64,000 nucleotides of DNA from Plasmodiophora brassicae (lineage: Eukaryota > Endomyxa > Phytomyxea > Plasmodiophorida > Plasmodiophoridae): contig JASFAU010000019.1 in the NCBI GenBank assembly GCA_039704465.1, positions 668,239 to 732,238 of the forward strand. The letters are read 5' to 3'. Shown one piece after another: positions 53,101-63,926 of this stretch. Below the pieces are notes generated by a model. The model did no database searches. It was not told where the DNA came from and worked only from the letters and a program-made list of their open reading frames with translations. Numbering within the stretch: position 1 is the first letter of the stretch; each line of letters begins with the position of its first letter. A program made the translations under genes and the position numbers.

Positions 53101-54255
53101 CGACGTCGCCTGCATGGCGTGCGTCTTGTTGCAATGGATGCCGATATGCAGCAGGGCGTTGATCAGGCCGCAGTCGACGAGACAGAGGACGACCATGGCC
53201 AGGTAGGTGGACAGCAGGTTCTGTCGACCGGACGCGCCATTGCGAATGTCGTCGAGCAGGTCGAAGACGAGGTCGAACACGTGGTCGCGCGCAGGCCCCG
53301 CACCGTCGACCGTATCGGGCAGCGTCAGCATGGCCAGGCAGGAGCGCAGGGCGACGGGGTCGGCCACCAGGTACAGCAGGCCCGTCCAGGAGCGCAGCAT
53401 GAGAATGAGGGCGGAGCGCGCCCGACGAACTTGCGAGGACGACGGCGACGGGTTCAGCTGGGTGAAACAGGCGAACAGCGGCGTCAGGTCGAGCGAGGCC
53501 CGAATGTACGGCCGGGTGTCGGGTGCGTCCATGAGGGCGACGATGGACAGGATCAGGGACGATGCCAGCGGCGCCGGGCAGCGGTCGGCGAGAACGGCGG
53601 CGACGATAACGGGCAGGGCGTTGCACTGTGTGGTCAGGCCGGGCCAGGCCAGCAGGCAGGTGCGCAGCAGGTCCAGGCAGGTGCACGTCAGGGCGACGGC
53701 GTCGGACCCCCTGCCGAACTGTGCCAGGCCGACCAGCGACATGACCAGGGCGCGCGACATGCGCGCTGGACGCAGATGCACAATGCTGGACACGAAACGG
53801 ACGGCCTGGTGGCGTTCGGCCGCGTACGACGCATCCCGATCCAGCGACCTGCAGCGACAATCAGTCGGACAGGACGGGGTTCGGAGGCGACCGTGCACGC
53901 GTCACGTGCCTGACGACCAGGTGGTCGGTGGACGAATCGATGAGAAGGGCGACCTGGTCGGGTCGGCGTGTCAGGTGTCGCAGAAGGCGCAGGGTCCGCG
54001 TTCGAACGGCAGTGTCCGGCGACAGGAGCAACGGGCGTATCCTGACACCGACCATCAGTACGACAACCAGGGAGCGAATTGCCACGTGCGCACGTACGAT
54101 TGGAGACGGGCGCGCGTCAGGTCGGCAACGGTGCCGACGGCAACGCCGATCAGGGCCTGCACCTGGTCGGCGAGATCGTGCGGGACAGGTACGGCGGATA
54201 ATGACGCGAGGCGCCTGTCGACGTCGTCGTCGATGGCCGGTTCGCCCTGCTGCAT
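50177..54255 (-). CDS. RICTOR: RICTOR-like subunit of TORC2
   Basis: Minus-strand model: 54255-54098, 54041-53892, 53848-52544, 52476-51786, 51727-50177; 1284 residues; introns 56, 43, 67 and 58 bases, all phases consistent. N-terminal armadillo-like region: IRPLLLSPDTAVRTRTLRLL, VVRHVTRARSLDRDASYAAE across intron 2, then RHQAVRFVSSIVHLRP. Middle: LNRTKFLTRLVAFLHPVKGG across intron 3, then AERNEWVLPMIRQWDDAL and DLPFNVDVTLEHSDGRRLQV. C-terminal RICTOR_V/phospho-region hallmark: LWTVGLCGMSATGLAMLL, VVDVIVDLARSCGTLSMRGT and CLYVISLWSTHTAGRDMLQK with RGWLFP, then ILRHVSDLTNYVTTKAARDA. RICTOR is the TORC2-specific scaffold that directs AGC-kinase phosphorylation at membranes. Length is near the lower end for the family; the vertebrate phospho-rich C-terminal extension is absent. 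Confidence 0.88.
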
Positions 54256-54648
54256 TGGACACTAGCGCGCCACCACCACAACCAGCACCACTACCTACGA
54301 CCCGGTCGCGACACCGACGTCCATCGACTGCACGAACGCCGACCCCCGACACACCGCTCCGCCGGAAATAGGACGGCCCAGACCCGCAATCTGGCAGACA
54401 ATGAAGGTACCACCTCGTCGTTCGATGACAGCACCGGGTGAGGCCACCTGACGAGCAACCCTCGGGCAGCTTAATACCCATCGCCGCTGGACGTAGTCGG
54501 ACCCGTCGCGGGCAGGCGAACATGGGCAGCGACGACGGCGTACGATAGCAGTGTACCGGGCGCGGGTGGACAGCGTCTCGCGATGCTCTGCGTGTCGGTG
54601 GTCGCCGTACACCGAATCGTGCGGCGAGGAATCGCGGGCTTGTTTAAA
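54256..54648. promoter_or_regulatory. RICTOR upstream region / ZnT9 3' flank
   Basis: 393 bases between the RICTOR start and the ZnT9 stop, both minus-strand, so the RICTOR promoter must lie here. No coding frame or repeat is convincing. There is a short AT-rich patch (TTTAAATTAAATAA) at the ZnT9 stop. Confidence 0.4.
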
Positions 54649-56595
54649 TTAAATAATCTCCAGGTCGACGTGCTTGATTTCGGGTACCTGTCCAAAGGGC
54701 GTCACCGTCAGCAACCCGGGCCACGCGCGTCGCCGACAATGTCCCGTGAGCTTACAGCTCTCCTGATTTCGGCTTCAATCTGGTCGATTTCGTCGCCGAG
54801 GAACTGAATCAGGTGATCGCCAAACTCGATGAGGGAGGCCTCCAGCTCCGCCTGGCTCTTGGGCAGCGGCGGTGCCTGGTGACCCTCGTCATCGTCGTCA
54901 GCATCATGATCGTCGGCCCTATTCCTGAAACCACAGCAGGTCCCTGAGCACGACGCGATGCCTGCCCAACGCATGACCGACCGTTCGAACGGGAAGCCCA
55001 CCGTGCCACTGTGCACGTGCCCGACATTGGCCAGGCTGGCCGCGTTGGATGCAAGAAACAGCCTGCTCAGAGTCTGCCCGTTGACGACAATCTCGGCCTT
55101 GAATCGGAACGCGTCTGGCCCCAGGAACACGGCCTTGATGTCATGCACGGAGCTGACAATCGGGCTCTCTCGTAGGACGCGAAGCACCTTGTCGGTGTAC
55201 GAAGGATGTATAGAGCGCCCCAACAGGAATTCCTAGGCGGCCAACACGGGTGTGAGCTTACAGCAGCCGACCAAGCTGGCGCACACGTGGGACCTTACAT
55301 GGTTTTTCCTGATGAGGAACATGGCGACGGTGCCGAGCAGACCGCCGACGAGGACCGATCCGACCGCGTCAAACACGGGCATACCCGTCCAGTGCGTCAG
55401 GGCAATGCAGGACGAGGCGATGACGATGCCGCACACGGCCGCGGCATCCTCGGCAACGACGGCCACCGTGTTCGGGTCCGGTCCGGCCCGGATGTACTGC
55501 ATCGTCGTCATATCCAGCGCCGACGCCGCTCTCCGGATCTCCCGAATGGCGATGACCAGCGTGGAGCTCTCCACGAACAACGAGAACGCCAACACGATCG
55601 GCGTCAACGCATGGTACGTGATATGAACCTGGCGTCCGTCGCATGAGTGCCCGCATCACGATCCGGGTGCCGTGCTAAGGCCCGTCAGCATACCGGGTTC
55701 AGTATGCCCAGCACGCCATGGTACAGGCTGACGCCGCACCCGAGGAAGAAGATGCCGACGCCGGATATGAGCGCCCACACTGGCACGGCGACCGTCAGTC
55801 CAGGACGGTCCCGTTGGACGCAGGCGGCGCGCGAATCGTCGTGCGATTACCGTATTTCTCGGATGCATAGCCGTACGGGTGCAGAGCGTCTGGCGTCTTG
55901 TTCGACGCGCTGAACGTGGTATACTGTCATCAGCATGCCCGACCGGCAAGGCCACGCCCAGTAGAGTGTGTACCTTAGGCCAACCGCCAGCAGGCACTGG
56001 TTGGACAGGTCGGCCAGCGAATGGATACCTTCGGACAGCATGGAGGCCGACCCGGTGAACGCGAACGCGGCGAACTTCGACAGGGATATGCTGGCATTGC
56101 CGATGATGGCGGCGGCGACGACCTTGCCCGTGGGCGTCGACCCGATGGCGAACGTCCGCGCCCATACGCCCAGACGGGCAGGCAACTTCCGGTCGGGTTT
56201 CCCGTCCTGATCAGGGCGATATCGGATGTCGATGCTGCCCCGGTCGCCCGACGCTGATGACGAATTCGCCCGGACCCATTCCAGCAGCTTCTGGTGCTGC
56301 TTGGCGGATTCGGCAGCGACCGCCTCCTTGCTGCCGTACCGCTGGATGGCCTTGGCGTAGATGTCCGCGTGTCGGTACAGACGCATCAGGTTCGTGTCCG
56401 ACGACAGGTACGGGTTCGGCTGCGGAAACGGGCGGGCGTCAGGACGGCCGTGCGAATCGAAACGGATCGGTAGCGGCCCCGGGCAACCTTCTCGATGTGC
56501 TCCAGGCCGTCCAGGTCGGCGTCGTCCAGGCAATATCGGCGTATGGCGGCGCCGCGCGGGATCCACCCGGTCGCATCGTCGATCGTGGACGGCAT
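54649..56595 (-). CDS. SLC30A9: ZnT9 / SLC30A9-like cation efflux protein
   Basis: Minus-strand model: 56595-56488, 56419-55974, 55909-55851, 55779-55694, 55628-55299, 55232-54756, 54687-54649; 514 residues; introns 64-71 bases, all phases consistent. Before the TM region: PNPYLSSDTNLMRLYRHADI and YAKAIQRYGSKEAVAAE. CDF core: GNASISLSKFAAFAFTGSAS, MLSEGIHSLADLSNQCLL, DALHPYGYASEKY, WALISGVGIFFLGCGVSLYH and ALTPIVLAFSLFVESS. C-terminal domain: IVSSVHDIKAVFLGPDAFRF and KAEIVVNG, then SLIEFGDHLIQFLGDEIDQI and the last exon VPEIKHVDLEII. These are the motifs of SLC30A9, a mitochondrial Zn2+ exporter in animals. The true N-terminus, including a targeting peptide, is probably on an unresolved upstream exon. 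A 40-residue stretch (from GHVHSGTVG) inside exon 6 could be an unspotted intron. Confidence 0.88.
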
Positions 56596-58250
56596 GGATG
56601 GGCCGGGCCCCGGGCGCCCGACGTTCGCCTTCCGGCTGCACGGTCGCCAGCACCGGCTCATGCCCAGCGACCCGGGGCGGACTAGGCGCTGACAGATGCC
56701 GACGAGCATGTCGGCGAGGGCAGACGGGGATGGCTTGTGGACGCCGCGCGCAGCTGGCCTGACGCGGTCGGTGCCGCGGTCGCGCACGCGGCCTCCCGAT
56801 TGCAATTTGACGACCGTGCAGAAGTGATCGGCAGACGCTGCTGGGCAGTGCCCACACGTAGAGTTGACGCCGAGGATCCCGATTGAATTCCCGCCCATGT
56901 GTGGGCAGGTGAGTATGAGCGCCAACAGCATGCCATCAGGCAGGGGAATGTCTCCAGACGTCACGCGACAGGCCATCAGCAAGGTACCGAACTACAATCC
57001 GCAGAGGCGCATGGGTGGGAGCCATCGTAGAGGGGGAGGTCGCGGGCGAGGACATTGGTCCCCAACTTGCTCAAGTATTGATTTGGATATACACGCAGCC
57101 CTACCATTGCCGAGACCCAAGGCGCCCGTCTAACAATACATGACAGGACGCACCTGCTGCGGGCTATCAATGTCCCGAATCCAGAGCGAGAACCTGCATC
57201 GCAGCATACAGCCCTGGGTGGCAGTCACGTGCCGACATGGTCCTCGGCGCAGACGGCGCCCCCTGTCCTGCCCGCTCTCCTCTGCTATCGGTCGCACACA
57301 TCCCTAAGGCCGGCCGGCCAACAAAGGGCACGGCCGAGCTCCCGTCTGTATAGCGAGCGTCGCTTGACAGGCCTGCACGTTCTCCAACAGGGCAGCGGCA
57401 CTCAGCCCCTGCTGCCGCCGGTCAACTTGCGGACGCCTGCCTATACAGTCGGCGCAGCTCCCGTTGGCGGTCGAGGGTCTCGTCGACATCGCTTCCACCT
57501 GCATGTTGACCTCGATAGACCAGAGCAGTCTAGCGACGTAACCAGGTCGGGCATGACACCGGGCACGTACGACAGTTGCTCGTGCCAGATTCCCAGCAAA
57601 CGCTGACTGCGTTCGACCGCGGCCATTTCTGCAAGCGGCGCCTTCCATTCCTGCACGATTGAGGGCAGGGCATGCAGCGGCCGCCGAAATCGTTGTCGCT
57701 AGCTGATCGACATGGCCGGAAAGCCGGCCTGCAGCCGACGACGTCCTGCCATCCTGCCGGTATATTGCGTCAACCAGAACCATTGAATTCAAGCAGGCCA
57801 GGTCGACACGCGCGTTCATCGACCCTGCAGGTCGTCCTGGATCGAGTCAGTCGGCGCCGGACGCGAACGTCCGCTGCACTAGGTGCAGGGCGCGGCGCCC
57901 GTCGCTGACGTCGCCCCCGCATGCGTGTGGACCATGGCCCATGGCAGATCAGATAAGATGAGCGCCGCAGACAGGTCGGGCATCGTAACGCAAACGTGCC
58001 GCGCCCTATTCCAAGCGAATGCCTCTCATTCATTCATCGCCGCAACGACACTGTCCTGCGCTGTCGACACATCATTTCACCTATGATTGTTCGACGACAA
58101 CATCGGCCGACCTGTTCGCATGCCGTTTGGGCAGTGTGCAATCCTGGCCGGTCACCGGGCCGAGTTTGCGTCATTTGTGGGCGACCCGAATCGTCATTTG
58201 TATCCGCGTTGAAGCGCACTTCAAGCGGGTATTACTCATGTTGCTGATAA
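56596..58250. other. Region without a resolved gene
   Basis: Minus-strand readings here contain stretches that look like coding but cannot be joined. Near 57660-57500 there is EWKAPLAEMAAVERSQRLLG and IWHEQLSYVPGVMPDLVTSL; near 57490-57350, MQVEAMSTRPSTANGSCADC and QQGLSAAALLENVQACQATL. A small multi-exon helical protein on the minus strand is plausible. 5' exons of ZnT9 may also lie at 56600-56950. No repeats or RNA genes were recognised. Confidence 0.3.
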
Positions 58251-58255
58251 ATGAT

Positions 58256-58640
58256 AATGGATAGTCAGGCATCCTGCAGATGTTCATCGTTGAGGATGAC
58301 GCGGTCGTTCCACGTGTCGCCGAATGTCAAGTTGGCGTGTCCAGGGAGTCGTACGTACCCGCCCATGTACGGCTTTACCTGCTGTCCATGCCGGCGTACA
58401 CGTCACGCAGGCCTGGAATCGGTCCTTGTTGTTCCGCGGATGGTAAATATTCACCAGCCGCTTCATAGCGACCATCCGTACAGACTCCGGTACGTCAGAT
58501 TCGCAATGCTCATCGATCTCCACCGTCCCGTCAGAGCGCTGTGCTGTTCGGCCTGGAACGACAGCGGCCAGCGGCGCCCCGCACGAACAAGATCTACTTG
58601 GTTGGAGAGGTTGGTGCCCAAAGACTGCGCGTACCACATG
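58256..58640 (-). CDS. Possible small minus-strand gene, unrecognised
   Basis: Minus-strand frames give RSDGTVEIDEHCESDVPESV then RMVAMKRLVNIYHPRNNKDR (about 58540-58430), and in another frame YMGGYVRLPGHANLTFGDTW then NDRVILNDEHLQDA with a stop at about 58260. Both have natural composition, and a GTAAAG donor lies between them near 58383, but no acceptor in between keeps the second piece. This may be the 3' end of a spliced gene or a decayed one. No family recognised. Confidence 0.25.
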
Positions 58641-58814
58641 CTGTCTTTATGGGGAGTTAAAGAGGTAAGAATACACTTAGTTAAAACTATTGCGACAACG
58701 TAACGTACTTCATTCCTGAAAATCTATAGAGGGAAAGAAATCCAGTTGTTGTCGATCCAGTAGCTAATTTCGAAGTATGTATTGATACCTTAGTTTGTCT
58801 TTTCGGAAGTGCCG

Positions 58815-59279
58815 TTTCCTAGAAGATTTTCTTGGCAATTAGCGCCGCGATCACGATCCCGCCGACAGTGATGAGCATCTGAGGAGCGGTTGGGCACAAG
58901 CGACGCCAAAATCCGCCCGTGAGCAAGCCTACATGAACGCACGCGCGGCTGACCCCAACGATCCCCGACTTCCGGCACTGTTGGAGCACTACAACCGAGC
59001 TGAAGCCTCGAGCGCGATGGCGTTGGCTGCATTGCAGTCGTGTCAGACCGCACCCGCTGAAGGTACGGTCCGGTATGCAGCCAGTTTCAGTACCTTGCAG
59101 GCTGAATTCTATCAGGCGGCTTGGTGACAGTGCTCCAACAGTGCCGGAAGTCGGGGATCGTTGGGGTCAGCCGCGCGTGCGTTCATGTAGGCTTGCTCAC
59201 GGGCACACGCCTCCTTCATGCGCTGAACGTAGAGCTCCTTCATCTCGTTGTCGACATCGTGATGCAGCGGTAGAGACAT
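58815..59279 (-). pseudogene. Small tail-anchored protein gene broken by an inverted segment
   Basis: Minus-strand head from the ATG at 59279: MSLPLHHDVDNEMKELYVQR then MKEACAREQAYMNARAADPN, continuing to LPALLEH, then a stop after five more codons. The tail lies further along the same strand at 58915-58815: GFWRRLCPTAPQMLITVGGI then VIAALIAKKI plus F and a stop, a C-terminal membrane anchor. The middle part is on the opposite strand at 58921-59127: it repeats EQAYMNARAADPNDPRLPAL and continues YNRAEASSAMALAALQS to QAEFYQAAW. The middle coding block is therefore inverted between two 72-base arms. In its natural order this would be a helical protein of roughly 120 residues with one TM at the end. 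Function unknown. Confidence 0.55.
58919..59200. repeat. Perfect 72-bp inverted repeat flanking an inverted coding block
   Basis: 58919-58990 and 59129-59200 are exact reverse complements over 72 bases, spacer 138 bases. The arm encodes the same peptide on opposite strands. An inversion by recombination between the arms, a replication template switch, or an assembly error could all give this arrangement. Confidence 0.95.
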
Positions 59280-59439
59280 CAAACCAGCACCAACCGCACG
59301 ACAGACAGGTGACAAGAGACAACGCGTGAAGCAAGGCAAGGATCGGCACCAAAAAACGCGGGTCACGGATCCCCTGTTTTTTCAGGCGATTGGCTCAACG
59401 CCGCCGCCGAGGTGCACCACTGCGGCAGCGGAATGCGCA

Positions 59440-61120
59440 GGCTGCTTTCCCAGCGACCTGCGATTCGTACTGCGACGTCGTACACTGCCGTCCGATATCC
59501 AGTTGTCTTCGGCACCGTACGGCACAAGTCGTTCAGGCCCCGATGCATCTGCCTGCGCCGTCAGCGCGCCCCGACGTCGGTGCCGCCGGACGGCGACACG
59601 TGTCAACGCGGCCACCACAACCTCAATACGGCCTGCTGGACGCCAGGTGATTCTGCGAGATCGCACTGCGCCTTGGGGATGTGTTCGTGTCATCGCCTGC
59701 TGCACAGGCACCCAGGCCTTCTGACGCGCTGGACCTCACAAGTCTGCCATCTCCTGCCGTCGAATCGGGACGGGTACAACGTGGCGCAGGCCAGGCGATG
59801 CACTCGTCGTCCGACGATTGCTACGACTTGGCATGCCGCGCCCCAGCCCTGCACCACGGGACGATGACTGGCTGACCAGCCAAGGTCGGCGCCGACCTCC
59901 CTGTCTGCGCGTCGAGCGGCGCCTACCTGCCCGCGCAGTGCTCGGCATTGCATGTCGTGACTATTCGAAACCTCGAGGCGCCTGATCGCCCTACCTGCAA
60001 TCTACTGCGACATCAACTCGCTTGCCTGCCTCGCGTGCGACAACGTCGCCGCCGACCAGCCGCACGGCCGACGGACACACGACGACCACAACGCGCCCCT
60101 GCTGGACTCCTGCCGACACGTCTGGGCGACCGGCCTGCACCTCCTAGACAGGTACGAGCCGTCGCCTGATGCTCATCCCCGGGGCTCTAACATTTGCTGG
60201 ACAGGATGCGACGACGGATCAGCGACCGACATCCCGACGAACGCTGCCGGCCGGCAACGATGTCAACAGCGACGTCGTACTCTACCGCCCGATAGTCGGT
60301 TGTTTTCGGCACCGCACGACGCCGGGCGTCGAAGCCCTGACGCGTCTACCTGTAAGGCCTGTTCTCACTACGATCCGCCCCCGTCGATCGGACGCGGCAA
60401 CGGACCCACAACGACCTCACCGCGTCCTGCTGGACGCCCGCCGACGTTCCTGATTCGTCTTTCTTCTGCAGTAGCGGGTGCCCTGGCCGAAACGCGTCTG
60501 GACGCACGCCATGCGCCTCCAGTTAAGGTGCGTTTTCAACGTCTGATGCATAAGCAGCCAGGTCCTCAAACACGCCGACGTCAAAGAAATTGAAAGCTTC
60601 GAGGCGACGTTGCTTGGTGACAGTTTTGGGGTACCAGAAGCAAAGGCAGACGTCATTGGTAGGATGCGCAGGTGATGTCCTTCATAATCGTCTTTATAAC
60701 CTGCCCCACAGAGTTTGCGCAGCAGTTCCCAACGATCGGCTTCGACGAGAGCGAGATGAAGTACCAGGACTAAGGACTCGATAAACTGTGAAGTTGCACC
60801 GCCAGCGTTGCTCTGCGCTGAAGCGTACTCGATGGGCGATTGCCGACGGTAGGGCACCAGACCAGGTTTGGACATCGCGGCCTGCAGGAAAGAGAAGGTA
60901 ACCCCGGTACAGAGCGCTAGTAGAACACCTTCAATGCAGTCCGCGCCTGCCGCTGTGTCGGATTCATACGACGCCGAAAAGCGGCCTCGCCGTCGTCGAC
61001 TGCAACGTTGTACGCTGGGACCCGACGTACTATCGCGTTCGGCACCGCACGAAGAACATCTGCATGTACGCCAGCTGGCCCGTAGACATCTACCCACCCA
61101 CACCGTCGCCGGCAAGCGAT
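59440..61120. repeat. Three diverged copies of a ~200-bp module
   Basis: Similar stretches occur at about 59460-59650, 60230-60440 and 60990-61110. Each has a GCGACGTCGTAC-type start, then TTGTTTTCGGCACCGCACGA or a variant (TTCGGCACCGTACGGC, GTTCGGCACCGCACGAAG); the first two also share a CCACAACCTC...GCCTGCTGGACGCC-type end. Spacing is about 0.8 kb. The peptides do not stay in one frame, so this is a decayed duplicated segment rather than an active gene family. No element was identified. Confidence 0.45.
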
Positions 61121-61313
61121 TCACTGTCCGACCCATGACGACCACGTGTTTCTGGACGCACGGCAACGACATTGAGTGCCACCTGTCCATGTCTGCAAGC
61201 TCGTTGCTGCGTTTGAGGGGCGTCCAGCTGCACGTGGCAGTCGCATACTGGCTGTGTCCCCGCCCGACACCCGAACAGGTGGTGGGTCCCGTCTCTCGAT
61301 CGACGCGTAGCAA
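60505..61313 (-). CDS. Unrecognised minus-strand gene, probably spliced
   Basis: Two coding-like blocks on the minus strand. At about 60840-60710: IEYASAQSNAGGATSQFIES then LVLVLHLALVEADRWELLRK and LCG. At about 60650-60530, another frame: NDVCLCFWYPKTVTKQRRLE then AFNFFDVGVFEDLAAYASDV, ending ENAP and a stop. The region between could hold an intron, but no clean acceptor was found. The upstream part to 61313 is Cys/Arg-rich and doubtful. The last block overlaps the edge of the diverged repeat module. No family recognised. Confidence 0.3.
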
Positions 61314-61647
61314 CCAGCAACGAACGTCAAAGCCTGCAGCACATTGCGTCCGACCTGTGTCAGAGCGATACGAGCTTACTATCCCTTAGTTGTACTTCAG
61401 TGTGCGGCCTGGCAGAAGGCGTGAGGTAGAACATCTCAACATACAACGTCGTTTGTGGTTATGTTCCATCTTTCTTTCTACTACATGACCAGGCAGATGA
61501 ACTCGCCGATGGACTAGGTTTGGCAGTGTGGAACACCGGTAGCTAGAACAGCAGTTGTCGGCCCAGCACCTACCACCGCTGCCTTGCGGCGCGCACGCTG
61601 ACCATATGACCGTTGGGACCTGGCTCCTGGACGATTTCCATCGGATC

Positions 61648-62290
61648 TTACCGAACCAGCATCAGCTGGCCTTGCTCGACCTTGCCCTTCAACTGGCGAA
61701 CCGTCGTGCTGCGGTGCTCCACGTCCTGCCCGCGATTGCACGGCCGTTCGTAGTCACACCTCCTGGCGAGCGTCGTCGTGTGCTCGCTGACAAGCGCATC
61801 GGCGAGGATCGTCCGGCTCCGCGAACCACCCAGCATAACAACGGCCGGGAGCTCGCAGGGCGGGCGCCTAGTGGCATGGCCGCAGGTTATGCACGTGTCG
61901 ACGACGTGCTCAGTGAACCCAACGACCGCTCTGTCGATCGGTTGACCATTGGTCCCGACAGTCGCGTATGCGAACATCTGCTGCAGCAGCTCCGGTGCGA
62001 AGTCGTCCGCATCGTGCTGTTGCCCGGCATTGAACGACCTCGTCGCCCGGTCAGCGTCGCTGATGACCTTGATGAGGTTAACCAGAGTTTCTGACGCCAC
62101 CTGCAGATCCAGACGTGGGTTCATCATGACCTGGTTGTAGAGGTCAACCCAAGGCGCGAGCCCGGAGACACGTTCCCAGCCGGGCAAAGCGCGCATGATC
62201 TGGATCGGTGCGATGGCGTAGCAAATGGAACGGCAGACGCCTGCCGCATCATTGTTCGATATGCCCGCTGGCAGTAACGTTCGAGCGTCA
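61648..62290 (-). CDS. Ubiquitin-specific protease-like fragment
   Basis: On the minus strand from about 62275: GISNNDAAGVCRSICYAIAP and IQIMRALPGW, which resembles the USP Cys box (GL.N.G..C..NS..Q.L). About 80 residues later comes NAGQQHDADDFAPELLQQMF, resembling the QQDAHEFL box, then VGFTEHVVDTCITCGHATRR, like the zinc-finger CxxC of USP fingers, and PPCELPAVVML. The open frame continues to 61648. The His box was not found, so the 3' part is missing or in an exon I cannot join. It may be a degenerate USP gene, or a functional one with exons further left (61514-61640). Confidence 0.4.
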
Positions 62291-62691
62291 CGCTCCTAAA
62301 AGCCCAGTTAGCGTCGACGATGCCGATAACACAGTGTCCCTGTGCAGCACGTTGCGCTTCTTCGATCGGTTTGCGGTCGACGTGTGGTACGGGCCGGCTT
62401 GCACGCTTGCCCGGAGATTGTTCGAGTGCCTGTGGACAACGCTAGCGTGGTAGACGTCGGCGTTGTCAAGTTCGAACCAGTTTGGATGCCTTGAAAGGAC
62501 GCTTCGCAAGTCCAGCAACGACTTCACTCGTCCTCTTGTCTTGTGCCTACAGCGAGCGGACGGTCAGTAAAGCAGGCGAGACGGGTACAATGATCACCGA
62601 ACGGCGCACGCGGCATGCTGCGCTTGTTAGCAGGGTCCTTGCTCAATATCATCGGCGGCGGGGGTTTCTGCAACATCATGCCGGTTAATGA

Positions 62692-63027
62692 TTACACCCG
62701 GCCCAGCCGGCTGTTCGCTGTAGCAAACTGACCACATGGCGTGTCGTCGTGGCACAGAGCTTTGGACACTAGTCTTGCCAGCTTGACAGTTTCGTTTGCT
62801 CTGCGCCACACAGCCATCGTTAGGATACGTGTCTGCCAACACTGCCGTGAGCAGTGAACCTTGCTCTCGTGCGATGTCGACTGACACAGGTCGCTTGTGT
62901 CTCTCGACGATTCATCGCGGTCGCTCTCCGAGCTCGACATAGAGCGAGCGTCTGCAGGAAGCTGCGGTAATTTTGGTATAACACAGAAACAAGCAATAAC
63001 TTTACTCAGAAGAGAACCCCAGGTCAC
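62692..63027 (-). CDS. Short unrecognised ORF
   Basis: Minus-strand open frame of 111 residues with Ser/Asp-rich middle (SMSSSESDRDESSRDTSD) and several Cys. It overlaps the end of the next minus-strand frame by four bases. It may be a 3' exon of that gene or non-coding. No domain is seen. Confidence 0.2.
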   Translation of the reverse strand: MTWGSLLSKVIACFCVIPKLPQLPADARSMSSSESDRDESSRDTSDLCQSTSHESKVHCSRQCWQTRILTMAVWRRANETVKLARLVSKALCHDDTPCGQFATANSRLGRV

Positions 63028-63926
63028 AACGCCTGTACCTGGGAAGCTACCCCATACTGGGCCAGTTTTACTGCGGTCAACGTCAACTGGAGCACCACAG
63101 GGTACTGTGGCCCATTCTCGTTAAGTATGTAACGTTCATCCACGTCCGGCTCAACCTTCTTTGGTAACGGAATGCGAACCGTGAACCTCTCCTGCTCCTT
63201 GCCCTCGAAGTAGTGAAGGATTGACTTCGACTCCTCGTACTTTAGGACGTTGGATTTCATCGTCTGGTTGATGTAGAACTCCGGGTCGACGTTCTTCTGC
63301 GTGTACGTGAAGACCAGCGCACGACCGCTGGATTCGACGGCGTACTCGATCAGATGGTTCGCCACCATCGAAAGAAATATGCTGGCCCTGGTACCCGAGG
63401 TCCACCATACGACCTCGAAGAGGCGCAGGTTGGACTCGAAGCCACTCAGGCCCGTCCTCGTACGCTTCGAAGCAGGGAGGTCATGAATGACGTCGTCGTC
63501 GTCCACCGGCGGCTTTGGGTGACTGGACTTGCCAATGACAAGAGGGGTATCCGTACTACGGTCGTCTTCTGCTTCATCGTCGTCAGCACCCACCATCCTA
63601 TGCGCCGCAGCTAGAAACAACCACATATTACAAGGGGTTGTTTGCGAGTTTGGGCCACCGTCAGTTGAACATGACGCTATCGTTGGGAAGAGCAGGGAAA
63701 ATCAGAGGCAGCTGGGATGTTTCCGTTGGCATATGTGCCACCGTTCCTCTCGTATCGCCAAGAATGTAGCGCGACTGGGCAGATTTCCTGATTTCACTAA
63801 GTCAGAACTGAACTCCGTGGGAGTGCGCAAAATGCCGAGTGTGGACTGTTTTGGCACTTGCGAATCATGGATGGCATCGCCTGGCGTCTCGTTCTCCAGC
63901 AAACCTGCGCCCTGATGATCAACCAT
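63024..63926 (-). CDS. Unrecognised protein, minus strand
   Basis: The main exon (about 63600-63024) gives a natural sequence: an acidic start, a basic patch ASKRTRTGLSGFESNLRLFE, then ASIFLSMVANHLIEYAVESS, FTYTQKNVDPEFYINQTMKS, SILHYFEGKEQERFTVRIPL and a C-terminus with QYPVVLQLTLTAVKLAQYGV. An upstream frame from the ATG at 63926 (MVDHQGAGLLENETPGDAIH) is likely a first exon. The donor GTGGCA near 63747 and the acceptor TTTCTAG near 63612 are obvious but leave the phases inconsistent, so the model is unresolved. Mixed alpha/beta, no TM, no family recognised. Confidence 0.4.

Noticed and set aside
50651..53913. Plus-strand ORFs of 455 and 555 codons
   Set aside because: Shadows opposite RICTOR; no hydrophobic core or motif, and they cross RICTOR introns.
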